Source of the DNA: Cedecea sp000277545
Lineage (GTDB): Bacteria; Pseudomonadota; Gammaproteobacteria; Enterobacterales; Enterobacteriaceae
NCBI GenBank assembly: GCA_050847315.1
Contig: CP193791.1
DNA length: 64,000 nucleotides
Strand: one strand, 5' to 3'
Part shown: one piece after another, positions 41,815-51,106 of the stretch
How the letters are laid out: the number at the start of each line of letters is the position of its first letter
Position numbering within the stretch: position 1 is the first letter of the stretch
Translations under genes and position numbers: made by a program
The notes under the pieces: generated by a model
What the model saw: only the letters and a program-made list of their open reading frames with translations
What the model was told of the DNA's origin: nothing
The model's database searches: none

Positions 41815-42471
41815 ATGCAGAAAAAATGGTCCGATGTTGATGAGTACCTCGTTCATTCCCTGATCCCTTCCGATGCTGTTTTCCAGCAAATTCTGGCCAA
41901 TAATCATGCCGCCGGGCTGCCTGCCCACGATGTGGCCCCGAACCAGGGGAAATTCCTGCAATTGCTGGTGGAGATGGCCGGCGCGAGAAAGATTCTGGAA
42001 ATTGGGACGCTGGGCGCGTACAGCTCCGTCTGGATGGCAAGAGCATTGCCCGCTGACGGGAAGCTAATCACCCTTGAAGCCGACCCTCATCATGCCGAAG
42101 TTGCGCAAAGGAACATTCAGCTTGCCGGGCTGGAAAAACAGATTGACCTGCATGTTGGCCCAGCGGCAGAAACGCTGGCCGGTTTAGGCCACGACGCACC
42201 GTTCGATGTGATTTTTATTGATGCCGATAAGCCGAACAACCCGGTTTATCTGGAGTGGGCATTGAAATATTCGCGTCCCGGGACGTTAATCATCGGTGAT
42301 AACGTGGTCCGCGACGGCGAGGTTGCCAACCCCGAAAGCACTGATGACCGCGTCCAGGGTGTACGCACCTTTATTGAACTGATGGGCAACAACCCGCGCC
42401 TTTCTGCCACCGCACTCCAAACGGTCGGCAGTAAAGGCTGGGATGGTTTTACGCTGGCAAGAGTGAAATAG
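41815..42471 (+). CDS. O-methyltransferase (caffeoyl-CoA type fold)
   Basis: A 218-residue class I methyltransferase of the O-methyltransferase family 3: 'KILEIGTLGAYSSVWMARALP' binds SAM, 'LEADPHHAEVAQRNIQLAG' follows, and 'DVIFIDADKPNNPVYLEWAL' carries the metal-binding acidic residues, completed by 'IIGDNVVRDG'. It methylates a catechol-like or other hydroxyl acceptor in the cytosol. GGAGTAAGC precedes the ATG. It may be read with the YdeP-like gene 66 bases upstream. Confidence 0.85.
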   Translation: MQKKWSDVDEYLVHSLIPSDAVFQQILANNHAAGLPAHDVAPNQGKFLQLLVEMAGARKILEIGTLGAYSSVWMARALPADGKLITLEADPHHAEVAQRNIQLAGLEKQIDLHVGPAAETLAGLGHDAPFDVIFIDADKPNNPVYLEWALKYSRPGTLIIGDNVVRDGEVANPESTDDRVQGVRTFIELMGNNPRLSATALQTVGSKGWDGFTLARVK

Positions 42472-42475
42472 CGGC

Positions 42476-42500
42476 AGGCCCTTTCCTGAGGAAAGGGCCT
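42476..42500. terminator. Bidirectional hairpin between methyltransferase gene and hrpA
   Basis: An 11-bp perfect stem (AGGCCCTTTCC / GGAAAGGGCCT, three-base loop) sits exactly between the convergent stop codons. Confidence 0.7.
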
Positions 42501-42504
42501 GGGT

Positions 42505-45500
42505 TCAAAGTGCGACCTGCTCCATGGCCTGCAAAATACGCTTATCGGAAATCGGGTACGGGGTCCCAAGTTGCTGAGCAAAATAACTGACGCGCAGCTC
42601 CTCGATCATCCAGCGGACCTCCTGCACCTCTTCGTTTTCGCGGCTGGCCGGCGGCAGCTTGTTCAGCCACTGCTGCCAGGCCTGCTGCACGCTTTCCACC
42701 TTGAGCATCTGCGCGCGATCGCGGTGCGGATCGATAGCCATTTTTTCCAGCCGTTTTTCGATTGCCTGCAGATAGCGCAGCGTATCGCCGAGGCGTTTAT
42801 AGCCGTTGCCGGTGACAAAACCACGATAAACTAGGCCGCTCATCTGCGCCTTAACATCCGACAGGCCAAGCGCCATGGTCATGTCCACGCGCCCTTTCAG
42901 CCGTTTGTTGATGTTAAACACCGCCGTGAGGATCTGCTCCACCTGCTTAGCAATCTCAACCACCGTGTCGTTCAGCTCGGCGCGCACTTTCTCGTGTAGT
43001 GCGGCAAAGCCTTCTTCACTCCAGACCGGCCCGCCGTTTTGCGCAATCAGCTTATCAATACCGCAGGAAATGCAGTCGTCGATAAGCTCAAGTACCTTGC
43101 CGTACGGGTTAAAATAAAGACCCAGCTTGGCTTTGTTCGGCAGCTTTTCGTGCAGATATTTCACCGGCGACGGGATATTCAGCAACAGCAGACGGCGCAG
43201 CCCGCGCCACATCGCCTGCTGCTGCTCGAGCGGGTTATCAAACAGCTTAATCGCCACGCTCTCTTTTTCATCCACCAGCGCCGGGAAGGCTTTCATCCGG
43301 TAATTGCCGCGTTTCTGCTCATAGCTTTCAGGCAGCGAGCCGAAGCTCCAGATGTGCAGCCCGCTCTGCTCGATGCCGTCATCCGCCACGGCGGACAGCG
43401 TCTGCTGCACTTTATCCTTCAGGCCGCCTTTCAGCTCGCTGAGGTTTTTGCCCTCTTTGAGCTTCTTATTGTGCTCGTCCACCACGCGGAAGGTCATTTT
43501 TAGGTGATCGGGTACCTGATCCCAGTGCCAGTCTTCCCGGTCTATGGTGACGCCCGCCATGCGGCGGAATTCGCGCTCCAGGCTGTCCAGCAGCGGCAGT
43601 TCCAGCGGCGTAGCCCGGCCTAAAAACGCCTCCGCATAGTTCGGGGCCGGCACAAAATTGCGGCGCACCGGCTTCGGCAGCGATTTGATCAGGGCAATAA
43701 TCAGCTCCCGGCGCACGCCAGGGATTTGCCACTCAAAACCTGACTCTTCAACCTGGTTCAGCAGCGGCAGCGGGATATGCACCGTCACGCCGTCGGCGTC
43801 CGCACCTGGCTCAAACTGGTAAGTCAGCCGCAGCTTGAGGTTGCCCTGATGCCAGAAGTTCGGATAGTCCAGCTTGCTGACCTGCTCCGCGCCTTCCCTG
43901 ATCAGCATATTTTTTTCAAAGTTCAGCAGATCCGGCGTTTCGCGGCTGGTCTTTTTCCACCAGCTGTCGAAGTGGCGTGCGGAAATTACATCATGGGCGA
44001 TGCGCTGGTCATAAAACTCAAACAGCGTTTCGTCATCCACCAGGATGTCGCGGCGGCGGGATTTATGCTCCAGATCTTCGATTTCTGCCCGCAGCTTGAG
44101 GTTATCGCGGAAGAACGCGTGACGGGTTTGCCAGTCGCCTTCAACCAGCGCATGACGTATAAACAGCTCACGGCACAGCGCCGGATCGATATCGCTGTAA
44201 TTCACTTTCCGCGCCGCCACAATCGGCAGGCCATACAGAGTCACTTTTTCCTGCGCCATTACCGCGCCCTGGGCTTTCTCCCAGTGCGGTTCGCTGTAGG
44301 AGCGCTTAATCAGATGCTGTGCCAGCGGCTCAATCCACTCCGGGTCTATCCGGGCGGCAATGCGCCCCCACAGGCGGCTGGTTTCCACCAGCTCGGCTAC
44401 CATCGTCCACTTCGGCGGCTTTTTAAATAAGCCCGAGCCAGGGAAGATGGAAAATCTGGCGTTGCGCGCCCCTGTGTATTCCTGCTTTTCCGTGTCCTTT
44501 TGCCCGATGTGGGACAATAGCCCCGTCAGCAGCGCCGAGTGCACCGAGCGGAAGTCCCCCGGCTCGCTGTTCACCGGCAGGCCAAGCTCTTTCACCACCT
44601 GGCGCAGCTGGGTGTAAATATCCTGCCATTCGCGGACGCGCAGGTAGTTGAGGAAGTCCAGCTTGCACTGGCGGCGGAACTGGTTCGAAGAGAGTGCTTT
44701 TTGCTGCTCGCCGAGGTAATTCCACAGATTCACGTAGGCCAGGAAATCAGACTCTTTGTCGTGGAAGCGGCGATGTTTCTCGTCAGATGCCTGCTGTTTA
44801 TCCATCGGCCGCTCGCGCGGATCCTGAATCGACAGCGCGGAAGTAATGATCATCACCTCACGCACGCAGCCAAATTTCTGCGCTTCCAGCACCATTTTAG
44901 CGAGGCGCGGATCGACAGGCAGCTGCGAAAGCTGGCGGCCAGAGGCCGTCAGTTTGTAAACGCTATGGTCTTCATCGCTGGTAATGGCGCCCAGCTCTTC
45001 AAGCAGGCGCACGCCGTCCTGAATGTTGCGCTTGTCCGGCGCCTCTACGAACGGAAACGCCTGAATATCCCCCAGGCCCAGCGCCGTCATTTGCAGAATG
45101 ACCGACGCCAGGTTGGTGCGCAGAATTTCCGGGTCGGTAAATTCCGGGCGCGACAGGAAATCATCTTCGGAATAAAGACGAATACAGATCCCTTCCGATA
45201 CGCGGCCACAGCGGCCTTTACGCTGGTTGGCCGAAGCCTGAGACACCGGCTCAATCGGCAGGCGCTGAACCTTAGTGCGGTAGCTGTAGCGGCTAATACG
45301 TGCCGTACCTGGGTCGATAACGTATTTAATCCCCGGCACCGTCAGCGAGGTTTCCGCGACGTTGGTCGCCAGCACAATGCGCCGCCCGACGTGCGCCTGG
45401 AAAACGCGGTTCTGCTCGCTGTTGGACAGACGTGCATAGAGCGGCAGAATTTCCGTATGCGGCAGGTTGAGCTTAGTTAGCGCATCAGCGGTGTCGCGAA

Positions 45501-46398
45501 TTTCACGCTCGCCGCTCATAAAGATCAGGATATCGCCCGAACTTTCGTGGCCCAGCTCATCCACCGCGTCGAAAATCGCCTGCAGCTGATCGCGATCGAC
45601 ATCGTCATTGTCTTCCACCATCGGGCGGTAGCGCACTTCTACCGGGTAAGTACGGCCTGACACTTCGATAATTGGCGCGTTATTGAAGTGGCGCGAGAAA
45701 CGCTCCGGATCGATAGTCGCCGAGGTAATAATGATTTTAAGATCGGGCCGCTTCGGCAGCAGTTCACGCAGGTAACCCAGCAGGAAGTCGATATTCAGGC
45801 TGCGTTCGTGCGCTTCATCGATGATGATGGTGTCGTACTGCATCAACAGCCTGTCCTGCTGAATTTCCGCCAGCAGGATCCCGTCCGTCATCAGTTTGAC
45901 CATCGTGTTGTCGCCGACGTGGTCGGAGAAACGCACTTTATAACCTACGCAGCCGCCGGGTTCGGTTTGCAGCTCTTCCGCAATACGGTTAGCCACGGTA
46001 CGCGCCGCCAGACGGCGAGGCTGAGTGTGGCCGATCAGCCCTTTAACACCGCGCCCCAGCTCCATACAAATTTTTGGCAGCTGAGTGGTTTTGCCGGAGC
46101 CAGTTTCACCCGCCACGATCACCACCTGGTGGTCGCGCACGGCGTTCAGAATGTCCTGTTTCTTCTGGCTGACCGGAAGATTTTCAGGGTAGGTAATCGC
46201 CGGGCGCGCGGCTTCACGCAGCTGTACTTTGCCCGCTGCGGCGTCAATTTCTGCGGCCAGAGTGTCGAATAAGGCCTGCTGAGCGTCAGCATTTTTAATT
46301 TTCTTCGCGCCGTGCAGGCGGCGAGAAAAGCGTTGTCTGTCGCGGAGCATCAGCCCGTCAAGACGGGCGAACAAAGAGGACAGCGAGGGTTTTGTCAT
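42505..46398 (-). CDS. hrpA: ATP-dependent RNA helicase HrpA
   Basis: A DEAH-box helicase of about 1297 residues (E. coli 1300). Walker A 'VAGETGSGKTTQLPK', 'IIDEAHERSLNIDFLLGYL', 'ITSATIDPERF' and 'NQRKGRCGRVSEG' show all core motifs; the long C-terminal accessory region is complete. HrpA resolves stalled ribosomes on mRNA in E. coli. The start is uncertain: ATG at 46398 aligns best, with ATG 46404 and GTG 46449 also in frame. It is divergent from azoR, as in E. coli. Confidence 0.95.
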   Translation of the reverse strand: MTKPSLSSLFARLDGLMLRDRQRFSRRLHGAKKIKNADAQQALFDTLAAEIDAAAGKVQLREAARPAITYPENLPVSQKKQDILNAVRDHQVVIVAGETGSGKTTQLPKICMELGRGVKGLIGHTQPRRLAARTVANRIAEELQTEPGGCVGYKVRFSDHVGDNTMVKLMTDGILLAEIQQDRLLMQYDTIIIDEAHERSLNIDFLLGYLRELLPKRPDLKIIITSATIDPERFSRHFNNAPIIEVSGRTYPVEVRYRPMVEDNDDVDRDQLQAIFDAVDELGHESSGDILIFMSGEREIRDTADALTKLNLPHTEILPLYARLSNSEQNRVFQAHVGRRIVLATNVAETSLTVPGIKYVIDPGTARISRYSYRTKVQRLPIEPVSQASANQRKGRCGRVSEGICIRLYSEDDFLSRPEFTDPEILRTNLASVILQMTALGLGDIQAFPFVEAPDKRNIQDGVRLLEELGAITSDEDHSVYKLTASGRQLSQLPVDPRLAKMVLEAQKFGCVREVMIITSALSIQDPRERPMDKQQASDEKHRRFHDKESDFLAYVNLWNYLGEQQKALSSNQFRRQCKLDFLNYLRVREWQDIYTQLRQVVKELGLPVNSEPGDFRSVHSALLTGLLSHIGQKDTEKQEYTGARNARFSIFPGSGLFKKPPKWTMVAELVETSRLWGRIAARIDPEWIEPLAQHLIKRSYSEPHWEKAQGAVMAQEKVTLYGLPIVAARKVNYSDIDPALCRELFIRHALVEGDWQTRHAFFRDNLKLRAEIEDLEHKSRRRDILVDDETLFEFYDQRIAHDVISARHFDSWWKKTSRETPDLLNFEKNMLIREGAEQVSKLDYPNFWHQGNLKLRLTYQFEPGADADGVTVHIPLPLLNQVEESGFEWQIPGVRRELIIALIKSLPKPVRRNFVPAPNYAEAFLGRATPLELPLLDSLEREFRRMAGVTIDREDWHWDQVPDHLKMTFRVVDEHNKKLKEGKNLSELKGGLKDKVQQTLSAVADDGIEQSGLHIWSFGSLPESYEQKRGNYRMKAFPALVDEKESVAIKLFDNPLEQQQAMWRGLRRLLLLNIPSPVKYLHEKLPNKAKLGLYFNPYGKVLELIDDCISCGIDKLIAQNGGPVWSEEGFAALHEKVRAELNDTVVEIAKQVEQILTAVFNINKRLKGRVDMTMALGLSDVKAQMSGLVYRGFVTGNGYKRLGDTLRYLQAIEKRLEKMAIDPHRDRAQMLKVESVQQAWQQWLNKLPPASRENEEVQEVRWMIEELRVSYFAQQLGTPYPISDKRILQAMEQVAL

Positions 46399-46617
46399 TT
46401 CCATTTTATCTATCGTTATTTCGCTACCGGGCACAACCGGATAAGTCACGGCGTCAATTTCCGCTATTTTACCACACCCCGATTTCGAGCGCCTTGTTCA
46501 ATAAATTCGAATATAGGGTTCGATATATTGCGCTATCTCTGTCATCGGATTGTGAATACAGTAAGTCCTAACGAACGGGCACACTGTCCGACTGACCAAA
46601 CACTAAGGAATCACCCC

Positions 46618-47223
46618 ATGAGCAAAGTATTAGTTCTGAAATCCAGCATCCTGGCAGGTTACTCTCAGTCCAACCAACTGTCCGACTATTTTGTTGAACA
46701 ATGGCGTGAAAAACACAGCGCTGACGAAATCACCGTTCGTGACCTGGCAGCAAACCCAATTCCAGTGCTGGATGGTGAACTGGTCGGTGCTCTGCGCCCT
46801 TCCGATGCCGCGCTGACCCCACGTCAGCAGGAAGCTCTGGCGCTGTCTGATGAACTGATTGCCGAACTGAAAGCGCACGACGTGATTGTCTTCAACGCGC
46901 CAATGTATAACTTCAACATCCCTACCCAGCTGAAAAACTATTTCGACCTGGTGGCTCGCGCTGGCGTGACCTTCCGCTACACCGAGAAAGGCCCTGAAGG
47001 CCTGGTAACCGGTAAACGTGCTCTGGTTGTGACCAGCCGCGGCGGGATCCACAAAGACACCCCAACCGATCTGCTGGTGCCTTACCTGAACGTGTTCCTG
47101 GGTTTCATCGGGATCACCGACGTGAATTACGTGTTTGCTGAAGGCTTTGGCTATGGCCCGGAAGTAGCGGCTAAAGCACAGACTGACGCGAAAGCGGCTA
47201 TCGACAGCATCGTTGCTGCGTAA
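46618..47223 (+). CDS. azoR: FMN-dependent NADH-azoreductase
   Basis: A 201-residue flavodoxin-fold enzyme matching E. coli AzoR (formerly AcpD). 'MSKVLVLKSSILAGYSQSNQLSDYF' contains the FMN phosphate loop; 'NAPMYNFNIPTQLKNYFDLVARAGVTFRYTEKGPEGL' is characteristic. It reduces azo compounds and quinones with NADH in the cytosol. AAGGAA precedes the ATG. The preceding open frame back to 46312 is not part of the protein. Confidence 0.95.
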   Translation: MSKVLVLKSSILAGYSQSNQLSDYFVEQWREKHSADEITVRDLAANPIPVLDGELVGALRPSDAALTPRQQEALALSDELIAELKAHDVIVFNAPMYNFNIPTQLKNYFDLVARAGVTFRYTEKGPEGLVTGKRALVVTSRGGIHKDTPTDLLVPYLNVFLGFIGITDVNYVFAEGFGYGPEVAAKAQTDAKAAIDSIVAA

Positions 47224-47243
47224 GATTTGCTCTGGGTGACTGA

Positions 47244-47343
47244 CCCTCACCCTTCCCCTCTCCCTAAAAGGGAGAGGGGAAAAACACTATTCTCCAGGTC
47301 CGCTTTCTCCCTCGCCCCTTTGGGGAGAGGGCCGGGGTGAGGG
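47244..47343. repeat. Nested palindromic intergenic repeat
   Basis: Outer arms CCCTCACCC (47244-47252) and GGGTGAGGG (47335-47343) enclose a 12-bp perfect hairpin (47253-47281) and a second imperfect C/T-rich hairpin (about 47305-47331). This is a REP-like, probably multi-copy element between convergent azoR and paaY. It can also terminate both transcripts. Confidence 0.7.
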
Positions 47344-47346
47344 GAA

Positions 47347-47943
47347 TTAACAGCTTTTCTTAGGCTGATGCAAATCCTCAAACACCAGACGCTTCCGCCC
47401 CGCCTCAACCTCCCGCAGCGGCTCCACCTGATGCATCGTTTGCTGGCAGCGAATCACTAAATCCTGGTACTCCTTCGTGCCCTGTTTCTTCCAGGCCAGC
47501 TCTTCAGGCCGTAATTCACGTATCGCTTTCGCCGGGCTGCCGATAATCATCGTATTCGCCGGAAATTCCGCCTTGCCTTTAACAAAAGCCGCGGCGCCGA
47601 CAATCGAATTCTCACCAATTTGTGCCCCATCCAGAATCACCGCGTTCATGCCCACCAGCGCATTTTTGCCAATGCGGCAGCCGTGTAGGATGGCGCCGTG
47701 CCCGATGTGGCCGTCCTGTTCAACAATGGTGTCCTGTTCAGGAAAACCGTGCATCACGCAGTTGTCCTGCACATTCGCTCCGTCTTCGACGATAATCCGC
47801 CCAAAATCACCGCGCAGGCTAGCATTGGGGCCAATGTAAACGCGGTGCCCGAGAATAACGTCGCCGATCAGCACCGCCGTCGGGTGAACATAGCTGTCTT
47901 CCGGGACGACAGGCGTCAGACCATCAATCTGATAAATGGACAT
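47347..47943 (-). CDS. paaY: PaaY, hexapeptide-repeat thioesterase of phenylacetate catabolism
   Basis: A 198-residue left-handed beta-helix protein (E. coli 196). 'PVVPEDSYVHPTAVLIGDVILGHRVYIGPNASLRGDFG' and the metal-ligand region 'DNCVMHGFPEQDTIVEQDGHIGHGAILHGC' are typical of PaaY/gamma-carbonic-anhydrase-like proteins. PaaY hydrolyses dead-end CoA thioesters that arise in the phenylacetate pathway. It follows paaX by 14 bases, the normal gene pair. Confidence 0.92.
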   Translation of the reverse strand: MSIYQIDGLTPVVPEDSYVHPTAVLIGDVILGHRVYIGPNASLRGDFGRIIVEDGANVQDNCVMHGFPEQDTIVEQDGHIGHGAILHGCRIGKNALVGMNAVILDGAQIGENSIVGAAAFVKGKAEFPANTMIIGSPAKAIRELRPEELAWKKQGTKEYQDLVIRCQQTMHQVEPLREVEAGRKRLVFEDLHQPKKSC

Positions 47944-47957
47944 ACGGGCTCCTTATT

Positions 47958-48884
47958 TTAGGGGTTGAGTCCACCGAATCGCTTCTGGTAACCGCCCACC
48001 GGGGCGGGCAAGTCGCCCACCGAGGTTTCGCCCAGCTCGCTGACGTAGGTAAGCGCGCCGGCGGCGACCCGCTGATAGATATTGATGCACAGCTGGCGGG
48101 CATTCTGCCCCAGCCAGTGCGGCGGCAGCAGTTCATCCGGCAACAGCGGATCTTTCAGCACGACACGGCGGTAGAAGTGGATCAGCAGCAGCTGAATGTG
48201 AAAACAGCGCTGCGGCGTTAGCTCATCGTTTCCCGCCTCACGCAGCAGCGGTAAAAGCGGGCGAAAAGAGTTGATAAATTCAGCGTAACGTTCGTTTTTG
48301 TCGGTCAGCAACCAGCACTCTTCCACGCGGGATCTCAGCGCTGCGCGGGACGTTTGCAGCGGGGATTCAGCCTCAAAACAGATGACCTGCTCAGCCACGC
48401 CCGCCTCATGGAGCAGGCTTTGGATATCCGCGAGGTTTTGCGAGGGCGAAGCCATCAGGTTCGGCGCGAGCGCCCCAAAACCCTGCCAGATGAGCTGTTT
48501 TTTCACCTGTTGCAGCGTGGTTTTTTCCAACCCTTCGGAAAGCAGCAGCAGCCACTTTCCATCCCAGGCAGGCTGTCCGGCGCGATAAATTTTCGACTCA
48601 GCGCGGCGGGTCATTCTTTGGCCCATATCGGTCAGGCGATAAAAACTGCGGCGCCCCACTCGCTCCACGTCCAGCCAGCCCTCTTTATTGAGGCGAAAAA
48701 GCGACGTGCGAACAAAACGCTCACCGAATCCCAAAGGCTCCAGCATCGCCGCGAGGCTACCCAGCCAGATTTCGCCGCCTCGATGAGCCAGCGCATCGCC
48801 GTACAAAGAGACAATCAGCGACGTGCCGCTGATGGGCACGGCGCTGACGGCCTGCTGAATAAAAGTGTCGAGTTTGCTGCTCAT
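47958..48884 (-). CDS. paaX: Phenylacetate operon repressor PaaX
   Basis: A 308-residue repressor (E. coli 316). The N-terminal winged helix ('SGTSLIVSLYGDALAHRGGEIWLGSLAAMLEPLGFGERFVRTSLFRLNKEGWLDVERVGRRSFYRLT') and the PaaX C-terminal domain are complete. It is released from DNA by phenylacetyl-CoA. The paaA-K catabolic genes that normally precede it are absent from the window; a GH5 gene lies upstream instead. Confidence 0.92.
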   Translation of the reverse strand: MSSKLDTFIQQAVSAVPISGTSLIVSLYGDALAHRGGEIWLGSLAAMLEPLGFGERFVRTSLFRLNKEGWLDVERVGRRSFYRLTDMGQRMTRRAESKIYRAGQPAWDGKWLLLLSEGLEKTTLQQVKKQLIWQGFGALAPNLMASPSQNLADIQSLLHEAGVAEQVICFEAESPLQTSRAALRSRVEECWLLTDKNERYAEFINSFRPLLPLLREAGNDELTPQRCFHIQLLLIHFYRRVVLKDPLLPDELLPPHWLGQNARQLCINIYQRVAAGALTYVSELGETSVGDLPAPVGGYQKRFGGLNP

Positions 48885-49010
48885 CCTGCCTCATTGCCGC
48901 TATGGGAATTTCAGAGAAAAAACATAGCATAATAAAGCGGACGACCCACATTGAATTAGGTGTTATGATTCAAAAAATCTCAAATCACTCATCTTAACGT
49001 AACGCATAAC

Positions 49011-50198
49011 TTAACGCGTCGACGGCCCCAGTCGGCGGCTAATCGGCTCAAACTCAGGCGTGGCATGGCGCGGTAAAGTGTCCGGCTTATGTTCATCCAT
49101 TGCCTGCCAGTAAGACCAAGGCACTTTCCTTTTTCCCAGCTCATAATCCATGCCGTCCCAGGCATCTTCGCGAAAGCTGTAGAATGCCCAGTGCGCCTGT
49201 GTTTTATCCAGCGCGCTGAGGACATCCTCAAGATACTGGCGACACCCGGCCAACTGGCGCATACAGCCAAACTCCCCCGCCACCATACGATTCTGCGCCA
49301 CCCCTCGCTGCTTAGCCCACCAGAATGGCTGCTGCAGATACCCGGCCACGCGCTCTCCGTTCCATTTTTCCTGTTTACCGCCAAAAGGAACAACGCCCGG
49401 ATAGACATACGGCTTCAGGCGTTTGAGGTTTGGCGCGCTGGTCGCGTCGTAGGGTTCGTACATATGAAAACTGTAAAGCACGCGATCGTCACTCAGGGCG
49501 GAAGGCCAGTAGCTAAAGCTGTCGGCGGCGGCGTACCAGCCGCTATCCACCATGATGGGCGTCGTCTTATCCACTTCGCGAATCGCGTTGATCACGGTTT
49601 GATAGAACTCTGGCAAGTCTCTGGCCGTGCCCTGGTGCGCTTTGTACCAGGCCTTCATTTCCTCCAGCGAGGCGTGTTCGGGGAGACCAGCCCGCTTCTC
49701 CGGCGCAGGCTCATTGATCAGGTTGTAGGCGGCAATCGCCGGGTTATCTTTTAGCTGCCCGGCAAGGTCACGCCAGAACTGCGCGCTTTGCTGCCAGTAA
49801 CGTTTATCCTGCCACAGCCGGTCGTCAAAACGGCCATCATTGTTTTGCGCCCAGCGCATACCGGGCAGCGACAGCGGCGTAATCACCACTTTAAGTCCGG
49901 CGGCGTGAGCACGCGCCAGCGTCTCTTTGAGGATGCGGAGATCCTGCGTCATCAGCCCCCGATAGTTGTCGGCATTACCCAGCAAAAAATCACGTTGTTC
50001 CGGTCGCCATTTGTCCCACGAAAGCCGTACCCAACTGGCACCGTAGCCTTTGAGAGCGGTGAAATAGGCTTGATCGGGCGGCAGACGGTTAAAGCTGTTG
50101 CCGCCGTGCTGCGGCGAGTTCCAGAAGGCGATGCTGTCCATGGCAAAGGCGGAACCAGAGAGCAGCGCCAGCCCTGCCCAAAGTGCTTTGAGTTTCAT
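49011..50198 (-). CDS. Secreted GH5-family glycoside hydrolase
   Basis: A 395-residue protein with a signal peptide (cleavage near SAFA-MD). The (beta/alpha)8 signature residues of clan GH-A are visible: Arg58 in 'WVRLSW', Asn162-Glu163 acid/base in 'NLINEPAP', His245 in 'SFHMYEP' and nucleophile Glu309 in 'AGEFGC'. It hydrolyses a beta-linked glucan, mannan or similar polysaccharide in the periplasm or outside; the substrate is unknown. It lies downstream of the VxrABC-like genes on the same strand and may belong to their regulon. Confidence 0.85.
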   Translation of the reverse strand: MKLKALWAGLALLSGSAFAMDSIAFWNSPQHGGNSFNRLPPDQAYFTALKGYGASWVRLSWDKWRPEQRDFLLGNADNYRGLMTQDLRILKETLARAHAAGLKVVITPLSLPGMRWAQNNDGRFDDRLWQDKRYWQQSAQFWRDLAGQLKDNPAIAAYNLINEPAPEKRAGLPEHASLEEMKAWYKAHQGTARDLPEFYQTVINAIREVDKTTPIMVDSGWYAAADSFSYWPSALSDDRVLYSFHMYEPYDATSAPNLKRLKPYVYPGVVPFGGKQEKWNGERVAGYLQQPFWWAKQRGVAQNRMVAGEFGCMRQLAGCRQYLEDVLSALDKTQAHWAFYSFREDAWDGMDYELGKRKVPWSYWQAMDEHKPDTLPRHATPEFEPISRRLGPSTR

Positions 50199-50287
50199 GA
50201 CAAATACCTCAGTAACGAAAGAGGCTGCAGTATTGCCGGTTAGCGGGCGTCGATTGTCAGAGGAATGTCAGGATAGCGGTATAGGCC

Positions 50288-51106
50288 TTAGTTTTTCATC
50301 GTTGCCAGCGGACCGGCGAGGCGGTGTTCGGTTCTTACCGCCACGCTGCCCCGATTTTCCGCACTGACCACGGCCACCGTGGCCCATACGCTTTCGGCAG
50401 GCTTCGCAGGCCAGGGCATCAGCGTCAGCTGGTCGCTTTTTGCCCACCAAATCTGGCTATAGTCGCTGCGATTAAGCAACGTTTGCTCAAGCCAGGGTTT
50501 GGGGCAGGCAGGAGACACCTGCGGCGTAGTGAGCGTAATGGCGCGATCGTGAAGCTGGATCTGCGTTAACCCGTCAAGGCCTTGTAACGCCAGAGGCTGC
50601 TGCCATTGCTGCCCGCCGCTCGATACGGTCAGCAGATAAACCCCTTCGCTCAGCGGCTGAGTAAACTCTTCGCTTTCGACCCGAAACTCACCTGCCGCTT
50701 CATACTGCACCGGCATTGCGGCGAGCGCTTTTTTGCCATCGGGCAGCATCAGGGCAACGTTAATATCCTGGCGGGGGCTCTTTCCACTCAAAGTTATGCG
50801 ATAAATTCGGTTAAGCGGCATATCACGCTGCATCAACGTGAGCGTTAAGACGTCCAGCCACTCAGGAACCGCCGGAGTAAGATCTTTGCCGCATTGCCGA
50901 CTGACCACGGCATTAAGCGCCTCTTTCCAGGCCAGCCGCTGTGCCGCGCTATTCAGCCGCGGCCAGACATCAATCAACTGGCTGTTAGCAAGGTCGCCTC
51001 GCTGGTTAAACAGCTGATGATATACGGGCTCCAGCGGCGTTTGGGGCAACGTTGCACCGACGCTGAACGAGAAGACGATCAGCAGAGCTGACAGGAGAAG
51101 TTTCAT
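50288..51106 (-). CDS. VxrC-like (DUF2861-type) periplasmic protein
   Basis: A 272-residue secreted protein: signal peptide MKLLLSALLIVFSFSVGA, then a mixed domain ('PLEPVYHQLFNQRGDLANSQLIDVWPRLN', 'PLNRIYRITLSGKSPRQDINVALML'). Length and context resemble VxrC of the Vibrio VxrAB locus; the family match is from memory. Its ATG overlaps the response-regulator stop (ATGA at 51103-51106), so the genes are translationally coupled. The role is unknown, possibly envelope sensing or an accessory to the kinase. Confidence 0.65.
   Translation of the reverse strand: MKLLLSALLIVFSFSVGATLPQTPLEPVYHQLFNQRGDLANSQLIDVWPRLNSAAQRLAWKEALNAVVSRQCGKDLTPAVPEWLDVLTLTLMQRDMPLNRIYRITLSGKSPRQDINVALMLPDGKKALAAMPVQYEAAGEFRVESEEFTQPLSEGVYLLTVSSGGQQWQQPLALQGLDGLTQIQLHDRAITLTTPQVSPACPKPWLEQTLLNRSDYSQIWWAKSDQLTLMPWPAKPAESVWATVAVVSAENRGSVAVRTEHRLAGPLATMKN

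Noticed and set aside
44539..45480. 313-codon open frame antisense to hrpA
   Set aside because: hrpA is intact and conserved throughout this stretch, so the frame is a by-product of its codon bias.
46312..46617. N-terminal extension of AzoR
   Set aside because: The open frame runs upstream, but AAGGAA and the FMN-binding start at 46618 match the family, and the extension overlaps the hrpA promoter region.
47244..47343. CRISPR-like array
   Set aside because: The repeats are nested palindromes of different length without uniform spacers, and there are no cas genes in the window.
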